Shown here piece by piece: positions 22,891 to 34,930 of a stretch of 64,000 nucleotides of DNA. Made by a program: the position numbers and the translations under genes. The notes under the pieces were generated by a model that saw nothing but the letters and a program-made list of their open reading frames with translations, ran no database searches and was not told the origin of the DNA. This stretch comes from Pyrenochaeta sp. MPI-SDFR-AT-0127. Lineage: Eukaryota > Ascomycota > Dothideomycetes > Pleosporales > Cucurbitariaceae. The stretch is taken from NCBI GenBank assembly GCA_020747015.1, contig JAGTJM010000015.1:682001-746000 (forward strand), given 5' to 3'. How positions within the stretch are numbered: position 1 is the first letter of the stretch; every line of letters begins with the position of its first letter.

Positions 22891-23262
22891 TGTATCGGAT
22901 AGCAAAGCGCTTTTTGCTTCGATTGAGATGTGCCAGTACGGGTACAAAGGACTCAGGTATGCGGCTTGAACAGTATAATAGATGGCGGGAGAGTTGAGAC
23001 AGAAATGATGCTAACGGCGAGGATTGGGTATCATCATGGACTTCTCACTATGGCGGGGTAGCTTCAGAGGACAGTCCCCTTTTCCATCGGCTTCGACACC
23101 CCACCTTCCCCAATGAGCAAAAAGCTACGAAGCCAGTGAGCTTGATTTTCTTGTAGAAGCTGCTGGTGTGCATGTCTTGCTAAGAGTGTGTTTGTGGCCA
23201 TGCATGGAACGTGATCCAGTCTGCTGTATATGACGAGCTACAATGGAAGCCACCCCAGTTCC
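22891..23262. other. Intergenic region, amidohydrolase promoter and GNAT 3' flank
   Basis: About 370 bases between the amidohydrolase start and the end of the GNAT gene, which both read leftward. No independent feature was recognised. Confidence 0.5.
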
Positions 23263-24155
23263 CTAAGCACCGGTTCTCAAGAAAACATTTGCAGGCTTGT
23301 CCCACAGCTGAAACTCTTCGTCTACCTCGTAAACGATGTCTCCCAAGCCCTCATCCCTGAAGCCCAGTCTTCTGTACACCGCTCGACCCATAGCGCTTCC
23401 CTCAGTTGTGCACTCAAGATTACCTCTTCTCTTCGCTTCCACCAAACCAGCTTCCACAAGCCTGCCTGCGACGCCACGGCGCTGAAAAGCTGGATCTACG
23501 GCACAGAGATCGAGCGAGAAGATGGCGGGTGGACTGCGACTTGATGTGGGTGATGAAACCTCCCGGATGTATTCGATACGTCGTTTCCATAACGAGTGGA
23601 ACATCTGGGTTGCGAATCGCTGGTTCACTTCACTCAGGTCCTGGAGTGCTTCGGTCATGTCGCCTGTGAATGGATCGCCATAGCCTTCAACAAAGGACAA
23701 CTGCCTCCAGATGGCTAGGCCTACAACCCGCCCGTTGCCCTGAGCATCCGGATTTGACAAGGTAGCTTTCAAGTAGAGGGTATTAGGATATCCGTCCTTG
23801 TTGGTTGTGACTGCCCGCCACTGCTGAATCAATTTCGAGGCGTTCTTGCCTTGGCCCTTTTCCGTATCCCAGCCAGGATTCATCAGCATCCACACTGCGT
23901 CCTTTGCCTGGCGACCAAACGCTTCGGATACACAGTAATTCGCTTGCTGTAGGTCTTGCTCACTCTCGACAGGCGAAACAATGATGTGGTCCGGGGGGTC
24001 GACATGGCCGTTATCGGCTGTGAAGTGAAGCAAGACTTGTCAAGGTGTTAGTGCAGACAGCAGAGGAGACGTTCATGTAGAAGTATCCGAAAACGATAAT
24101 AACAATATTACGTAAGCAGGGACATACCGCAGACAACGGACAGGACAGTTTGCAT
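23263..24155 (-). CDS. GNAT-family N-acetyltransferase
   Basis: The main exon (24017-23263) has no ATG at its beginning. A canonical intron (GTATGT ... branch CACTAAC ... TTCACAG) leads back to a 28-base first exon at 24155-24128 that joins in frame and starts MQTVLSVVCADNG, giving 260 residues. The acetyl-CoA-binding motif A is SLDLCAVDPAFQRRGVAGRLVEAG (shown here split as SLDLCAVDPAF and QRRGVAGRL), followed by the typical motif B helix with YRRLGFRDEG. The rest matches the fungal soluble GNAT type of unknown substrate. The start exon is an inference from splice signals; two other nearby ATGs in that exon do not give the right phase. Confidence 0.8.
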
Positions 24156-24718
24156 TCATGCATCCGGTAGTTGAAAGACTACTGAAAAACCAGTATCCGC
24201 GATCTATCAGTGGGAAGATTTTGCTACAGTGTTTTGCTGAAAGTCTGGTGAGGCAGGACCAGTAGTTTTCATTAACGCAATTGTGGAATTTTTGCAATTC
24301 TCAAAGGTGTCAAAGTAAAGCAGGACCATCGAGACGATGCTGGAGCAAAGCATAGTCATTAAGAAATAGCAAGTTAACTTTTCGTGAGCTTCAGAGACCA
24401 GTGTGGCCTTTCTGAAGGGTTTCGACAGTACAGAATACAGGTTTCTCTCATCTCAAGCGTCCTGGCAGACGAGAAAATGTGCAGCGTCTCTTGAAAGAAA
24501 CAAGACATTCAGAGCTGCTTGGCGGAAGTGGCGGTTGTGGCGTTTGCTCTTGCCCGCTGACAAGGGTGTCACGGGCCATGACGCGGTCGCGCTTTCCAGA
24601 GTTCGCGTCCTCACGTTGATGCACTTTCCGCTAATCCACTCCACAGGTCACCAACAATCATTCACCCTATACTCTCCACTGCACTCCCTTCTTCTCGCCC
24701 ATTCCCAGTCTCTCCAAT
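24156..24718. promoter_or_regulatory. Promoter region between the GNAT gene and POL3
   Basis: A 560-base divergent spacer. The part nearest POL3 is pyrimidine-rich and contains GACGCGGTCGCG (near 24579), which resembles but does not equal the ACGCGT box used by replication genes at G1/S in yeasts. That resemblance is only suggestive. Confidence 0.35.
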
Positions 24719-27700
24719 ATGCTGGGCACTGTCACAAGAACGCCAGCGAAACGCGCGCTCGCCGAGGCGTCGAATACCCGGGCAAATGTACTGGCATCAC
24801 CCCGCTCCGCAAAGAAGTTGAAGCTGGAACATGGCCACGGCAAGGCTAGACCCCCTGTAAAGTCTGTTAATGGCTCGTTCAACTCGAGCCAGCCGGCTCC
24901 TAGCCAGTTCGAGGAGACACTGGAAAAGATGACCCAGGATATCGAATCGCTCAAGGAGACGAACACAGAGAAAGACCAGCAGTGGCGGCGACCAACACTA
25001 CCAATCGACTTCAACGAGATGACACAGAAGCTTGTCTTTCAGCAGATTGAGGCTGAAGAGGGTGTGCTCAACGGTGGAAGGGCGACGGTCAAGCTCTTTG
25101 GCGTGACAGAGGTGCGATGCTATGTAGACGGTACCACATGTGTGCTAACCGTGTGTCACAGGACGGCCACTCAGTCCTCCTCCACGTTACAGGCTTCCTC
25201 CATTACTTCTATGTTGCTGCGCCCATCAATTTTCATAAAGAGGACTGCGAGCCGTACAAGGTTTTCCTCGAAAGTGAATGCCAGAAACAGTTCAACCAGC
25301 ACTCGGCCGTCATCAGCTCCGTTCAGATGACCATGAGAGAGAACATCTTACGCTTCCAGGGAAATCAGAAGAGCCCATATCTCAAGATCACTGTCAACGA
25401 CCCAAAGTTCATCAATCGTGTACGGACATTGGTGCAGAAGGGATTTGCAAATTACAAGCAGCTCTGGCCATATCGAGATGATGGCATTCTTACTTTCGAT
25501 AACATAGCGTATGTTCTTCGCTTCATGATTGACACGAAAGTAAGCTCGTCTGCGTAGAGAATGTGAATCATCGCTAACTTCCAAGGTTGCTGGCATGTCA
25601 TGGGTTGAGGCACCTGCGGGCAAGTACAGACTGGTCAACCCCCGTGATCAGCATTCCAACTGCCAAATTGAAGCACAAATACACTACAGTGACCTCATCG
25701 CGCATTCTTCTGAAGGTGAATACGCGAAGCTTGCACCCCTTCGTATTCTGTCCTTTGATATAGAGTGTGCTGGTCGCAAAGGTGTGTTTCCAGAGGCGAA
25801 CATCGACCCTGTCATTCAAATTGCGAACGTCGTCACTAGATATGGTGAGCAGAAACCATTTGTCCGCAACGTCTTTTGTATGGACACGGTCAGTCCCATT
25901 GTGGCGACGCAGATTCTCTCCTTCCAAAATGAGGGTGATATGCTTATGAAATGGCGTGACTTTGTCGAGGAAGTAGATCCAGACGTCATCATCGGGTACA
26001 ACACCTCCAACTTCGATTTTCCATACCTCCTCGATCGCGCTAAACACCTTAAACTCCAGCGTTTCCCTTACTGGTCACGTCTAAAGACGGTGCAGTCCAA
26101 GGTGGAAAGCTCCAACTTCTCTAGCAAACAGCTGGGCAATCGAGATACGAAGAACACCAACACGAACGGCCGCTTACAGCTCGACTTGCTGCAGCTGATT
26201 CAGCGCGATCATCAATTACGAAGCTATACACTGAACTCCGTGTGTGCGCACTTTTTGAAAGAGCAGAAGGAAGATGTTCATCATAGCATGATCACAGAAT
26301 TGTACAATGGCGACTCAAATTCACGACGACGCTTAGCTGTTTACTGCTTGAAAGATGCTTATCTTCCACAGCGGCTTCTCGACAAGCTGATGTGTCTGGT
26401 CAACTATACCGAAATGGCTAGAGTCACAGGCGTGCCCTTCAACTACCTTTTATCGCGTGGACAACAGGTCAGATTCATCAGTCAACTCTTCCGTAAAGCT
26501 CTCGACCACCAACTTATCGTTCCCGATCTTCCGAATCAAGGCGATAACGGGGATCAGTATGAAGGCGCAACTGTCATTGAACCCAAACGAGGTTACTACA
26601 AGCAACCCGTTGCTACGCTCGACTTCGCCTCGCTTTACCCCAGCATTATGCAAGCACACAACCTCTGCTATACAACTTGGCTCGATAAGCAGACGGTAGA
26701 GAAGCTCAAGATGAAGAAAGACGAGGACTACATCGTGACTCCAAATGGAGATATGTTCGCCACCGTCAAAACTCGAAAAGGACTCTTATCACAGATTTTG
26801 GAGGAACTACTAGGTGCGCGGAAGAGAGCAAGAAAAGAGTTGGCAGTAGAGACAGATCCTTTCAAAAAGGCCGTCCTTCACGGCCGTCAACTAGCATTGA
26901 AGGTCAGCGCGAATTCTGTCTACGGTTTGACAGGTGCTACTAACGGGAAGTTGCCATGTCTTGCTATCGCCAGCAGTACCACAAGTTTTGGTCGTCAGAT
27001 GATTGAGAAGACGAAGGCGGAAGTCGAAGCGAAGTATAACATTGCAAACGGATACAGCCATGACGCTGAAGTTATCTATGGTGACACGGATTCAGTCATG
27101 GTGAAGTTCGGTACTTCAGAGCTGGCAGAGGCAATGAAATTGGGAGAAGAAGCCGCCGAATATGTGTCGTCGAAATTTATCAAGCCAATCAAGCTTGAGT
27201 TCGAAAAGGTCTACTTCCCGTACCTACTTATCAACAAGAAGCGGTATGCTGGTCTCTACTGGACGAATCCACACAAGTGGGACAAAATGGATACGAAAGG
27301 TATCGAGACGGTGCGTCGTGATAATTGTCGCCTCGTGCAGACCGTCATTGAGACATCGTTGCGTATGTTGTTGATTGATCAAGATCCGGATGGTGCGCAA
27401 GAGTGAGTAATGTTGAATCTTCAACAAGCTGCAACTAATGTTGGCCAGGTTCGTCAAAGAAACCATCTCAGACCTCCTGCAGAACAAGATTGACATGTCC
27501 AATCTCGTCATTACCAAAGCGCTCACCAAACAAGAAGATAAGGATGGAAAGGGTGGATATGCTAACAAACAAGCCCACGTCGAGCTTGCAGAACGTATGA
27601 AGAAGCGCGATGCAGGTTCTGCACCAGCCCTTGGTGATCGTGTCGCATATGTCATGATCAGAGCTGCAACAGGTGCGAGGAATTTTGAGAAATCCGAAGA

Positions 27701-28208
27701 CCCAATTTTTGTTCTAGAGAACAATCTCCCAATCGACACACGATATTATCTCGATAACCAACTCGCAAAACCGCTTGGTAGAATCTTCGAGCCCATTCTC
27801 GGCGAAAAGAAGGCGAATTCACTATTGACGGGTGAGCACACACGCTCCATCTCTGTCGCCGCGCCCACCATGGGTGGTCTCATGAAATTTGCCAAAAAGA
27901 CGCAGACGTGCATGGGCTGCAAGAAACCCCTCACGGCCACGCACGAAAAGGAAGGCGCTGTTTGCGAGAATTGTCGTCCGAGAATTGGTGAGCTATACCA
28001 GAAGACATTGGGTAAGGTCAGTGAGTTGGAGGTTCGATTCGCAAGGCTGTGGACGCAGTGTCAACGATGTCAGGGCAGTATACATTGCGAGGTTATTTGC
28101 GCGTCTAGAGACTGCCCAATCTTCTATATGCGGATGAAGGCTAGGAAGGACGTGGAGGATGCTGGGAAGGAGCTAGTCAGGTTTGACAAGGATGCCGCGC
28201 TCTGGTAA
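24719..28208 (+). CDS. POL3: DNA polymerase delta catalytic subunit
   Basis: Four exons (24719-25111, 25162-25539, 25586-27402, 27449-28208) join in phase to 1115 residues, near yeast Pol3 (1097). The proofreading exonuclease is complete: SFDIECAG (Asp315, Glu317), GYNTSNFDFPYLL, and YCLKDAYLPQRL. Polymerase motifs are intact: motif A DFASLYPSIMQAHN (Asp603), motif B KVSANSVYGLTGA, motif C YGDTDSVMVKFG (Asp757, Asp759). The C-terminal domain has the zinc-binding CysA group (CMGCKKP ... CENC) and the CysB group (CQRC ... CEVICASRDC) that in yeast holds a 4Fe-4S cluster and binds the accessory subunit. It synthesises the lagging strand in the nucleus with PCNA. All catalytic residues needed are present, so the gene is expected to be functional and essential. 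Confidence 0.98.
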
Positions 28209-28790
28209 TTAAGGGGAACTGTCTTGAGGCTTTCTCGGTGGAGAGAAATACAGTGAATGGTCTTGGTATCAATTTGGACAGGTACGCAGCCATCTGTGCG
28301 TCAATGGGTGCACTTTCGCCTAGAGCAGTCAAAACATGTCCTTGCAGCCCACGTAACATATCATCACCTAAGTGATTCGGTTCGATTCGGTTCAATGCCT
28401 GCTGCTCCTTTCCTGCCGACCAAGCTGGAGGCCATTGGAATGTATCGCCTCATATAGCATGCACGTGATACTGCTAGCAGGCTAGAGACCAAGAGGTGAG
28501 GATATTTCAGTGATTTGGTTAGACGAACAACCACAGAGCTGACCGTTAACAACAGGCACGGTCGGGCGAAGATGTCACGATGGCTGGTCGGGGGTGGATC
28601 TGGTCACCCCACCCTTAGTCTTATCGCCTGTTCGTGTGCACCTTCCGCCTCCGGCATGAGCCCCTCTCCGTAACAGCCTGGGCGACTTACAATGCTTGAA
28701 TCACGGGCAGACAGGACGTCTTTATGGTCTACAAAGCCTTACTCTTGAAGCACAGCTCCATTCCTCGCTGTGAGACATCGGCAATGCATT
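28209..28790. other. Intergenic region between POL3 and the 2OG oxygenase
   Basis: About 580 bases with no convincing frame. It contains the POL3 3' UTR and the promoter of the downstream oxygenase. No repeat or RNA gene was seen. Confidence 0.5.
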
Positions 28791-29929
28791 ATGGCCGACA
28801 CTACGGTAGATTCGGCGGTTTCCCAAGATGACCTGGTCATTCCAGTGCGGACACTCTCTCAGTACATAGGCGCACCAAGACTAGCTAACCACTTCCCAGC
28901 TCATCGATTTCTCAGCATTCCTCTCTGGCGACCCCACGGCAAAGAGACATGCGGCCAATGCAGTCCTCAAAGGCTTCCAAAACGCCGGCTTTATTTATCT
29001 CAAGAACCACGGCATTTCGCCCGCCACGATTGCAACCATCTTTGCCCACTCCGCAAACTTCTTTGCCCGACCAAAACACCAGAAAGATGCACTTGCATGG
29101 TACTCGGCCGCTGCCAATCGAGGCTATACTGCACAAGGACGCGAGAAGCTCGTTGTTCTGGAGGAAACGGGTACTGAAGCTGAGCTACGCAAGATCGTGC
29201 CAGATTTGAAAGAGAGCATGGAAATTGGGCGCGATGACCAGCCTGAGACGCCAAATATGTGGCCTAGCGGGGACCAGGCGGCGAACGAGTTTAGGACGGA
29301 GACCATGCGCTTTTTCGATACATGTAAACACCTGCATATGCAAGTCATGCGCGCAATTGCATTGGGCATGGGGATACAAGAGAGCTGGTTCGACCCCTTC
29401 ACAGATGCGGGCGACAATACTCTGAGGCTGCTGCATTACCCTGGCGTATCGAAGAGCATTTTCAACAGAGATGATGGACAATTACAGGTCAGGGCAGGCG
29501 AGCACAGTGATTATGGTATAGCATTCTGCAATAATCCTCGATAAGTTGTCAGCTAAAACAACCCCAGGCTCAATCACCCTCCTCTTCCAAGATGAGCGTG
29601 GGGGCCTCCAAGTCCGCTCACCGAAGGGTACTTTCGTCGATGCAACCCCAATCGAAGGGACGATCGTGGTCAATGCCGGTGACCTATTAGCACGCTGGTC
29701 GAACGACACTATCAAGTCAACTCTACATCGCGTCGTGGAACCTCCTTCGAAGTCTGATGAGGCAAACAAAGATCAGTATCCGCCACGATATTCCATAGCG
29801 TACTTCTGTAACCCTAACTACGAAAGTATGATTGAGGCGATACCAGGAACCTACGAAACCGCGGGAAGGAAGTACGGCGATGTGAGAAGTGGGGAATACC
29901 TAATACAGCGCCTTACAGCAACGTACTAG
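28791..29929 (+). CDS. 2-oxoglutarate/Fe(II)-dependent oxygenase, isopenicillin-N-synthase-like (first copy)
   Basis: Three exons: 28791-28844, 28900-29515 and 29568-29929, giving 343 residues. The start is ATG GCC (MADTTVDSAVSQ). The N-terminal DIOX_N region is seen as LIDFSAFLSGDP and GFIYLKNHGISPATI. The jelly-roll core has the iron ligands His and Asp in GEHSDYG and the second His in STLHRVVEP, plus the 2OG-binding Arg in PRYSIAYFCNPN. Members oxidise varied small molecules, often in secondary metabolism or nucleobase/gibberellin-type pathways; no substrate can be assigned. The intron between exons 2 and 3 falls right after the Asp ligand. A second family member lies at 57908-59077, but the two are not close copies. 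Confidence 0.93.
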
Positions 29930-30159
29930 CACGATGAATGAATCCTGAAAGTCTTCCACGCAAATAGTAGAATAGAAACTATGTGCATGCCTGGCGCATG
30001 GCCTGCATTCTCCACTTGCATGAACATTATGCTCACTCGCCTTCATTTGTATCAGTCTTGATTTGATCATATTAAGATAAATACCGTCAACAGACCTCCC
30101 ACTATACTCATCATCCCCGCACTATGTATTGCGAACCGCCTAGCATCACCCTCGACCGA

Positions 30160-32476
30160 CTAGCCCGAGTAGCTACAGTTGCCACTCTTCGGTGTGCCTC
30201 TTCCCACATCAGACTCGAGAACTAGCACATCAACTCCTCCTTCCACTTTTTCCAATGGCGCAACGAGTGCCATTTGACTCCAGCTGAACAAAGAATTACG
30301 CCCACCAAATACGAAAACCTCAAATCGCCCTACAAAGTCGTCATTGATCCACACGCGACTTCCATTGACTACATCGGTCTCGATACGTAGTATTGCAGGG
30401 AGCGATATTAACACATGCTCATGAGAGGATGTCGATTGGTTACTCCAAATACGGCCTGGGTGGCCAGGTTCATGGCCATCAGTGATAGAAGTGGACCGGA
30501 GGGGGTAGGAGAAATTATCTGCAGTCGTAAAGGTAAGGTGGTGACCCTTGGTGTTGGCGATATTTAAGGTTGAAGGATTTAGGTTCAGCGATGTATCAGA
30601 CCCAGATAAGGTAAATGGCGACGAAGCGTAGATGCTCAGAGTATATGGTGGTCCATACGAGCCTCTATTCAACGTGCCACTCTTCCGTCCTATACATGAA
30701 GAATTCCATGATAGAAGTGGAAATTTTTGAGAGGGGTTTTGTGAGTGTGGAATCCTTCGGTCGAGGTTTTGCCCAGGAGCCCTGGGTGCCAGTGGGAAGG
30801 TTAGCAGCGTACGAATACTATGAAAGAGCAATGCCATGTAGAGTGGACTGTGATTAGATTATTTTGATATCAGATGTTTCGGCCATCGACGACTCTGGGA
30901 GTTTGTAAAATATACATACCAAAAATCCTATACTATCTTTCAGCTCTTTCGTGTCGAGCTCCACGCCCCTCACACCCGACCATGCACGCGCTGCTACGAC
31001 AGGTATACCCTCCCTCATAGCATAGTAAGCTTCAAGCTGTGTCGTTGCATCTGGCCCGTTGTCATTCCACGCCGCTAATATGGCTCCCTTATTGCCACGA
31101 GCACCTGACTGCAGCTGCTCACTTGTATTAACTGGATTATAGAGCGATGGTTCCCATTGCCATCCTAGCACATTCGCAAAATTAATCGTACGCGTAACGT
31201 TGAAGAATTGTGGATAAGGTGCTGGCAGTATGGGTACATGGTCGTTCTTCAAAGTTATGTATGCCCACCAATCTTCAGAATTGATAAGGTCGTACCCATT
31301 CTTCTGAAGCTTGACAGGGTTCGACTGCCCATACTGCCAGTGCTGGACAATAATGTTCTTGGATATCACAAGGGATTCAGACGGTTCGTGCGTGCCCCAT
31401 ATACGAATACGTTTTCCCGAAATGGTGTTGATGAAGTCTGACATTTCGTTCACAAAGTTAATGTATTCATCTGCTAGATCTTGATCGTACTCATCGGCGC
31501 CAATGTGTACTTCTTTCGTCTGAAACCATGGCAAAAACTCGGCCCAGATCGCTTTGATAGTAGGGATTGTATCTGGATGACTTAAATTGAGTAGGTCCTT
31601 CTTTGCCAGAGCAAGCTCTGGTTTCCACTTTGTGATTGCAAGTGCATGCCCAGGAGACTCAATTTCAGGAATGATGGTTATCCCTCGTTGTGCGCAATGA
31701 GCTTGGAGATCTTCAAATTCGTCGCGAGATAGTGTCTCGTTCGGACGCTGGATGATGGCTTGCAGCTCTCGATGTTCTTTTGGAAATAGAGAAAAATGCG
31801 AGAACACTTCTGACCATGTCTCGTTACGGCCGCGATTCAAAGGATAGTTGTCGCTAGAATGATAATGAAATTCTGAGATCTTGAAGAATGAGGCGTAAGT
31901 GCAGAGCTCTTTGAGGAAGTCGGCGGTGTACCACTTTCGTCCTGCATCCAACATGTATCCTCGTGTTGAGTATGCAGGTGCATCTATCGTTAGGCCCAAG
32001 CTCAGGGTGCCATTTAAAATTAATAGCCTTTGGATTAGAGTTCGAGTGCCCCAAAACATACCTCGTGCCCCGGTCCCGCCAACGTACACAGCGCCCTTGG
32101 TGATATCGAGCTCATACCCTTCCTCTGTAGAAATACCATTCTCGTACCCTAACCGACCGTGATCGCCCCTGAACGGCCCAAGAAATATTCCTCCAGAAGG
32201 AAAACCTGTGACTTCTTTGAGCGTCCAATTACCGCCAAAGAGAGTTGACATGTCCAAGCAGAAAGTTTCCGCGAACTCGTATGCCGTAGGTGGGATGAGT
32301 GTGAGACCTTCAGTATCTCTCACATTCGCAAACGCACTGTCGATGTATACATTTTTTAAAGTTTTGTTTAGGAAGAAACCGGGAGTAGTAACTATGTTTT
32401 CCGTCCATAGGGCAGGCGGAAGGGACTGGAGAGCACCAGCCAGGCCAACTAGGCCGATAAAAATGCATTGAATCAT
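30160..32476 (-). CDS. Secreted GH20 beta-N-acetylhexosaminidase-like enzyme (frame break at exon junction)
   Basis: The upstream part (32476-30920) encodes a signal peptide (MIQCIFIGLVGLAGALQS) and a GH20 domain with the catalytic Asp-Glu pair in HIGADEYD, plus FKISEFHYHSSDNYPL and IPEIESPGHA upstream and ILAAWNDNG near the end. The downstream part (30837-30160) continues with APGQNLDRRIP and a conserved C-terminal domain (VWINDDFVGRFEVFVFGG, LFSWSQMALVAPLE). A clear donor, TTTTTG|GTATGT at 30920/30919, is followed by three acceptors, but it leaves phase 0 while every acceptor enters the downstream frame in phase 2. No GT-AG pair restores the frame. Either there is a one-base change near the T5 homopolymer (30921-30925) or the gene is broken. 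Expected product ~750 residues, secreted, acting on N-acetylglucosamine polymers. Confidence 0.8.
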
Positions 32477-33436
32477 CCTGAATTTGGGGCGGTAATATTG
32501 TGGATCGTTCGACGTCTATGTAGGCGGGATGGCAGCATTCTGCACTCAGTTGCATAATACTGTTAATGTGAGTAATCGACCAACAGGGGTACAAGCAGCT
32601 GTTGTCATCTGTCGTATTCCCCGCACCCTGATCTCCACTTATGTCAACGCAAGCTGCCTAGGACTGTCGCCGACGCACCTAGCTAGGTATCCGCATAGAA
32701 ATCAATTTCAATCCGCCACATCTCTCTGTAAGTCACGTACACTGCTTCCGAGCCTATCTTTTCATTCGCCTTCGTCCAATACCAATTACACCTATGCCGC
32801 ATCATACACCCTTCTCAGTATCGTAGGGGACGCAGGATGTGAAACTAATGAGATGTCACCCATATTATCTCCACAAGCGAGAAGAGACAATGGAAACACA
32901 GGCGGGAGTCTTGTGAGGGTGGCTCCAACTGAGCTTTTGTGGACAAGAGTGCACTCGCTCCGCAACTTATGAAGTGTCCAGACAGGGGGCGTCTTCAAGA
33001 GACTCGGTCTCTGTCAAGCGCATTTTACGTCATCCTCAGCCCTCCTAGGACTCCCGAAAGCCCGACGAGTTTTCTGGACGTACTCTGTCAGGACATCACG
33101 AATACTAGCAGGAGATATCGTCTCCCCTCGTCTCTTGAGTTCGGATCGCGAGAATGGGAAAGAAATCGTATCTGCAGCAGTACATTGCGCAGAATGATGG
33201 GGTTACAGTCTACTCATTTAGCTGAAACGTGAGCGAAGACATATCCGAATACAGATAATGCGAGAAAGCAAAACAGATTGGTCTGAAGCCGAACCCGAAA
33301 GAAGTCTAGCGCGTCCGAAAAATATCAATGCCGTTTGACCTCGCAACCATCCTTCCATCTCTTATCCTCATCGCCATGTATCAATAGCAATTTCTAGCAA
33401 TTTTCGGCGTTCTTTCTAATCTATTCACTGTTCATA
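32477..33436. other. Intergenic region between divergent GH20 and DHCR24-like genes
   Basis: About 960 bases carrying the two divergent promoters. Several short frames occur but none with recognisable content. No repeats were noticed. Confidence 0.5.
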
Positions 33437-34930
33437 ATGGACCGACACCAGCGCGTTGTCGGGCAAGTGGCTTCCAAAGTCAAAGAATACCTTGCGCGCA
33501 AAGAGCCTTTTCGAATATCCCATGGATCAACAAACAGCACGCGTCCGAACTTTAAAAAGCGTGTTCTTGATATCAGCTCTCTTCGAAATGTCATCAAAGT
33601 CGATAAATCAAGTAAAACAGCACTCGTCGAGCCAAATGTGCCCATGGATCGACTTGTAGAAGCCACGCTTCCGCATGGTCTCGTGCCGCCTGTTGTAATG
33701 GAATTTCCTGGTATCACTGTAGGAGGAGGCTATGCTGGGACGGCAGGTGAGAGTAGCAGTTTCAAATATGGCTTCTTTGATCGTACGGTCAATGAGGTGG
33801 AGATCGTCCAGGCAAATGGCGAGATTGTGTGTGCTAGCGAGAAAGAACATCGAGATCTGTTTCATGGAGCTGCTGGAGCTGTCGGTACTTTAGGTATAAC
33901 AACACTCGTCAACCTGCAGCTCATTGAGGCAAAGAAATTCGTTAAGACAACGTACTATCCCACCCGAAGCGTGGCGCAGACAGTCAACCTAGTCAGAGAG
34001 CACACTCAAGGCAAGCAAGGTGACAAGAATGACTACGTAGATGCAATACTCTTCAGTAAGGGTCATGGTGCAATCATAGCAGGTGAGATGACAGACGAAC
34101 TTCCACCGGAGACGAAGCCACAAACATTCAGCGATGCTTCAGATCCATGGTACTATCTCCACGTCGAAGCAGCGACGCGCTCATCTGACGAACCAGTCGT
34201 TGAATTCATCCCCCTGGCCGAGTACATGTTTCGATACGACAGAGGCGGTTTCTGGGTCGGCAGATCTGCGTTCAGCTACATGCGATTTCCTTTTAATCGG
34301 TACACGCGCTGGTTCCTGGATGATTTCCTCCACACTCGAATGCTATATCGAGCATTGCACGCTTCCGGAATTGCAACACGCTACGTTGTTCAAGACATGG
34401 CATTGCCATACAGGAGCGCGGAGAAGTTCATCAACTACACGGATAAAACATTCAATATTTGGCCAATATGGCTATGCCCATTGAAACAAAGCGAACAGCC
34501 AACAATGCATCCACATATGAAAGGCGACCTGAAAGACGACCAGATGCTGAATATAGGTCTGTGGGGCTTCGGGCCAAAAGATCCAGAAAAGTACTTGAGC
34601 AAGAATCGTGCACTCGAGAAGACCCTAGGCGAGATGGGTGGCATGAAGTGGCTGTATGCGCATACATATTACAGTAAGGACGACTTCTGGGCACAGTTTG
34701 ACCACAAGTGGCATGAAGGGCTGCGGAAGAAGTACAAAGCGGAGACCTTTCCGGGGGTATATGATAAAGTGCATGTGGACATTGAAAAGTATACGGAGAT
34801 GGCAAAAAAGGACTGGGGTCTCAAAATGAGAAGTGTTTGGCCGTTGGGTGGCATTTGGGGTATTTGGAAAGCGATACAGAGTAAAGACTACCAAATTCAT
34901 CGGAGCTCGACATGGAGATGGAGAGGCTGA
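33437..34930 (+). CDS. DHCR24/DWF1-like FAD-dependent reductase (Delta24-sterol reductase family)
   Basis: A single 497-codon frame. An FAD-binding PCMH domain occupies about residues 20-190, with SHGSTNSTRP, TALVEPNVPMDRL, MEFPGITVGGGYAGTAGESSS and GAAGAVGTLGITTLVNL; these follow the DHCR24 order. The C-terminal half has WPIWLCPLK and NIGLWGFGP, also typical of that family. DHCR24 reduces the Delta24 bond of sterols with NADPH. In most fungi, where ergosterol keeps a C24-methylated side chain, homologues have unclear substrates. No transmembrane N-terminus is present, unlike the animal enzyme. The C-terminal end (STWRWRG) is unusual and could instead continue over an unrecognised intron. Confidence 0.86.
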   Translation: MDRHQRVVGQVASKVKEYLARKEPFRISHGSTNSTRPNFKKRVLDISSLRNVIKVDKSSKTALVEPNVPMDRLVEATLPHGLVPPVVMEFPGITVGGGYAGTAGESSSFKYGFFDRTVNEVEIVQANGEIVCASEKEHRDLFHGAAGAVGTLGITTLVNLQLIEAKKFVKTTYYPTRSVAQTVNLVREHTQGKQGDKNDYVDAILFSKGHGAIIAGEMTDELPPETKPQTFSDASDPWYYLHVEAATRSSDEPVVEFIPLAEYMFRYDRGGFWVGRSAFSYMRFPFNRYTRWFLDDFLHTRMLYRALHASGIATRYVVQDMALPYRSAEKFINYTDKTFNIWPIWLCPLKQSEQPTMHPHMKGDLKDDQMLNIGLWGFGPKDPEKYLSKNRALEKTLGEMGGMKWLYAHTYYSKDDFWAQFDHKWHEGLRKKYKAETFPGVYDKVHVDIEKYTEMAKKDWGLKMRSVWPLGGIWGIWKAIQSKDYQIHRSSTWRWRG

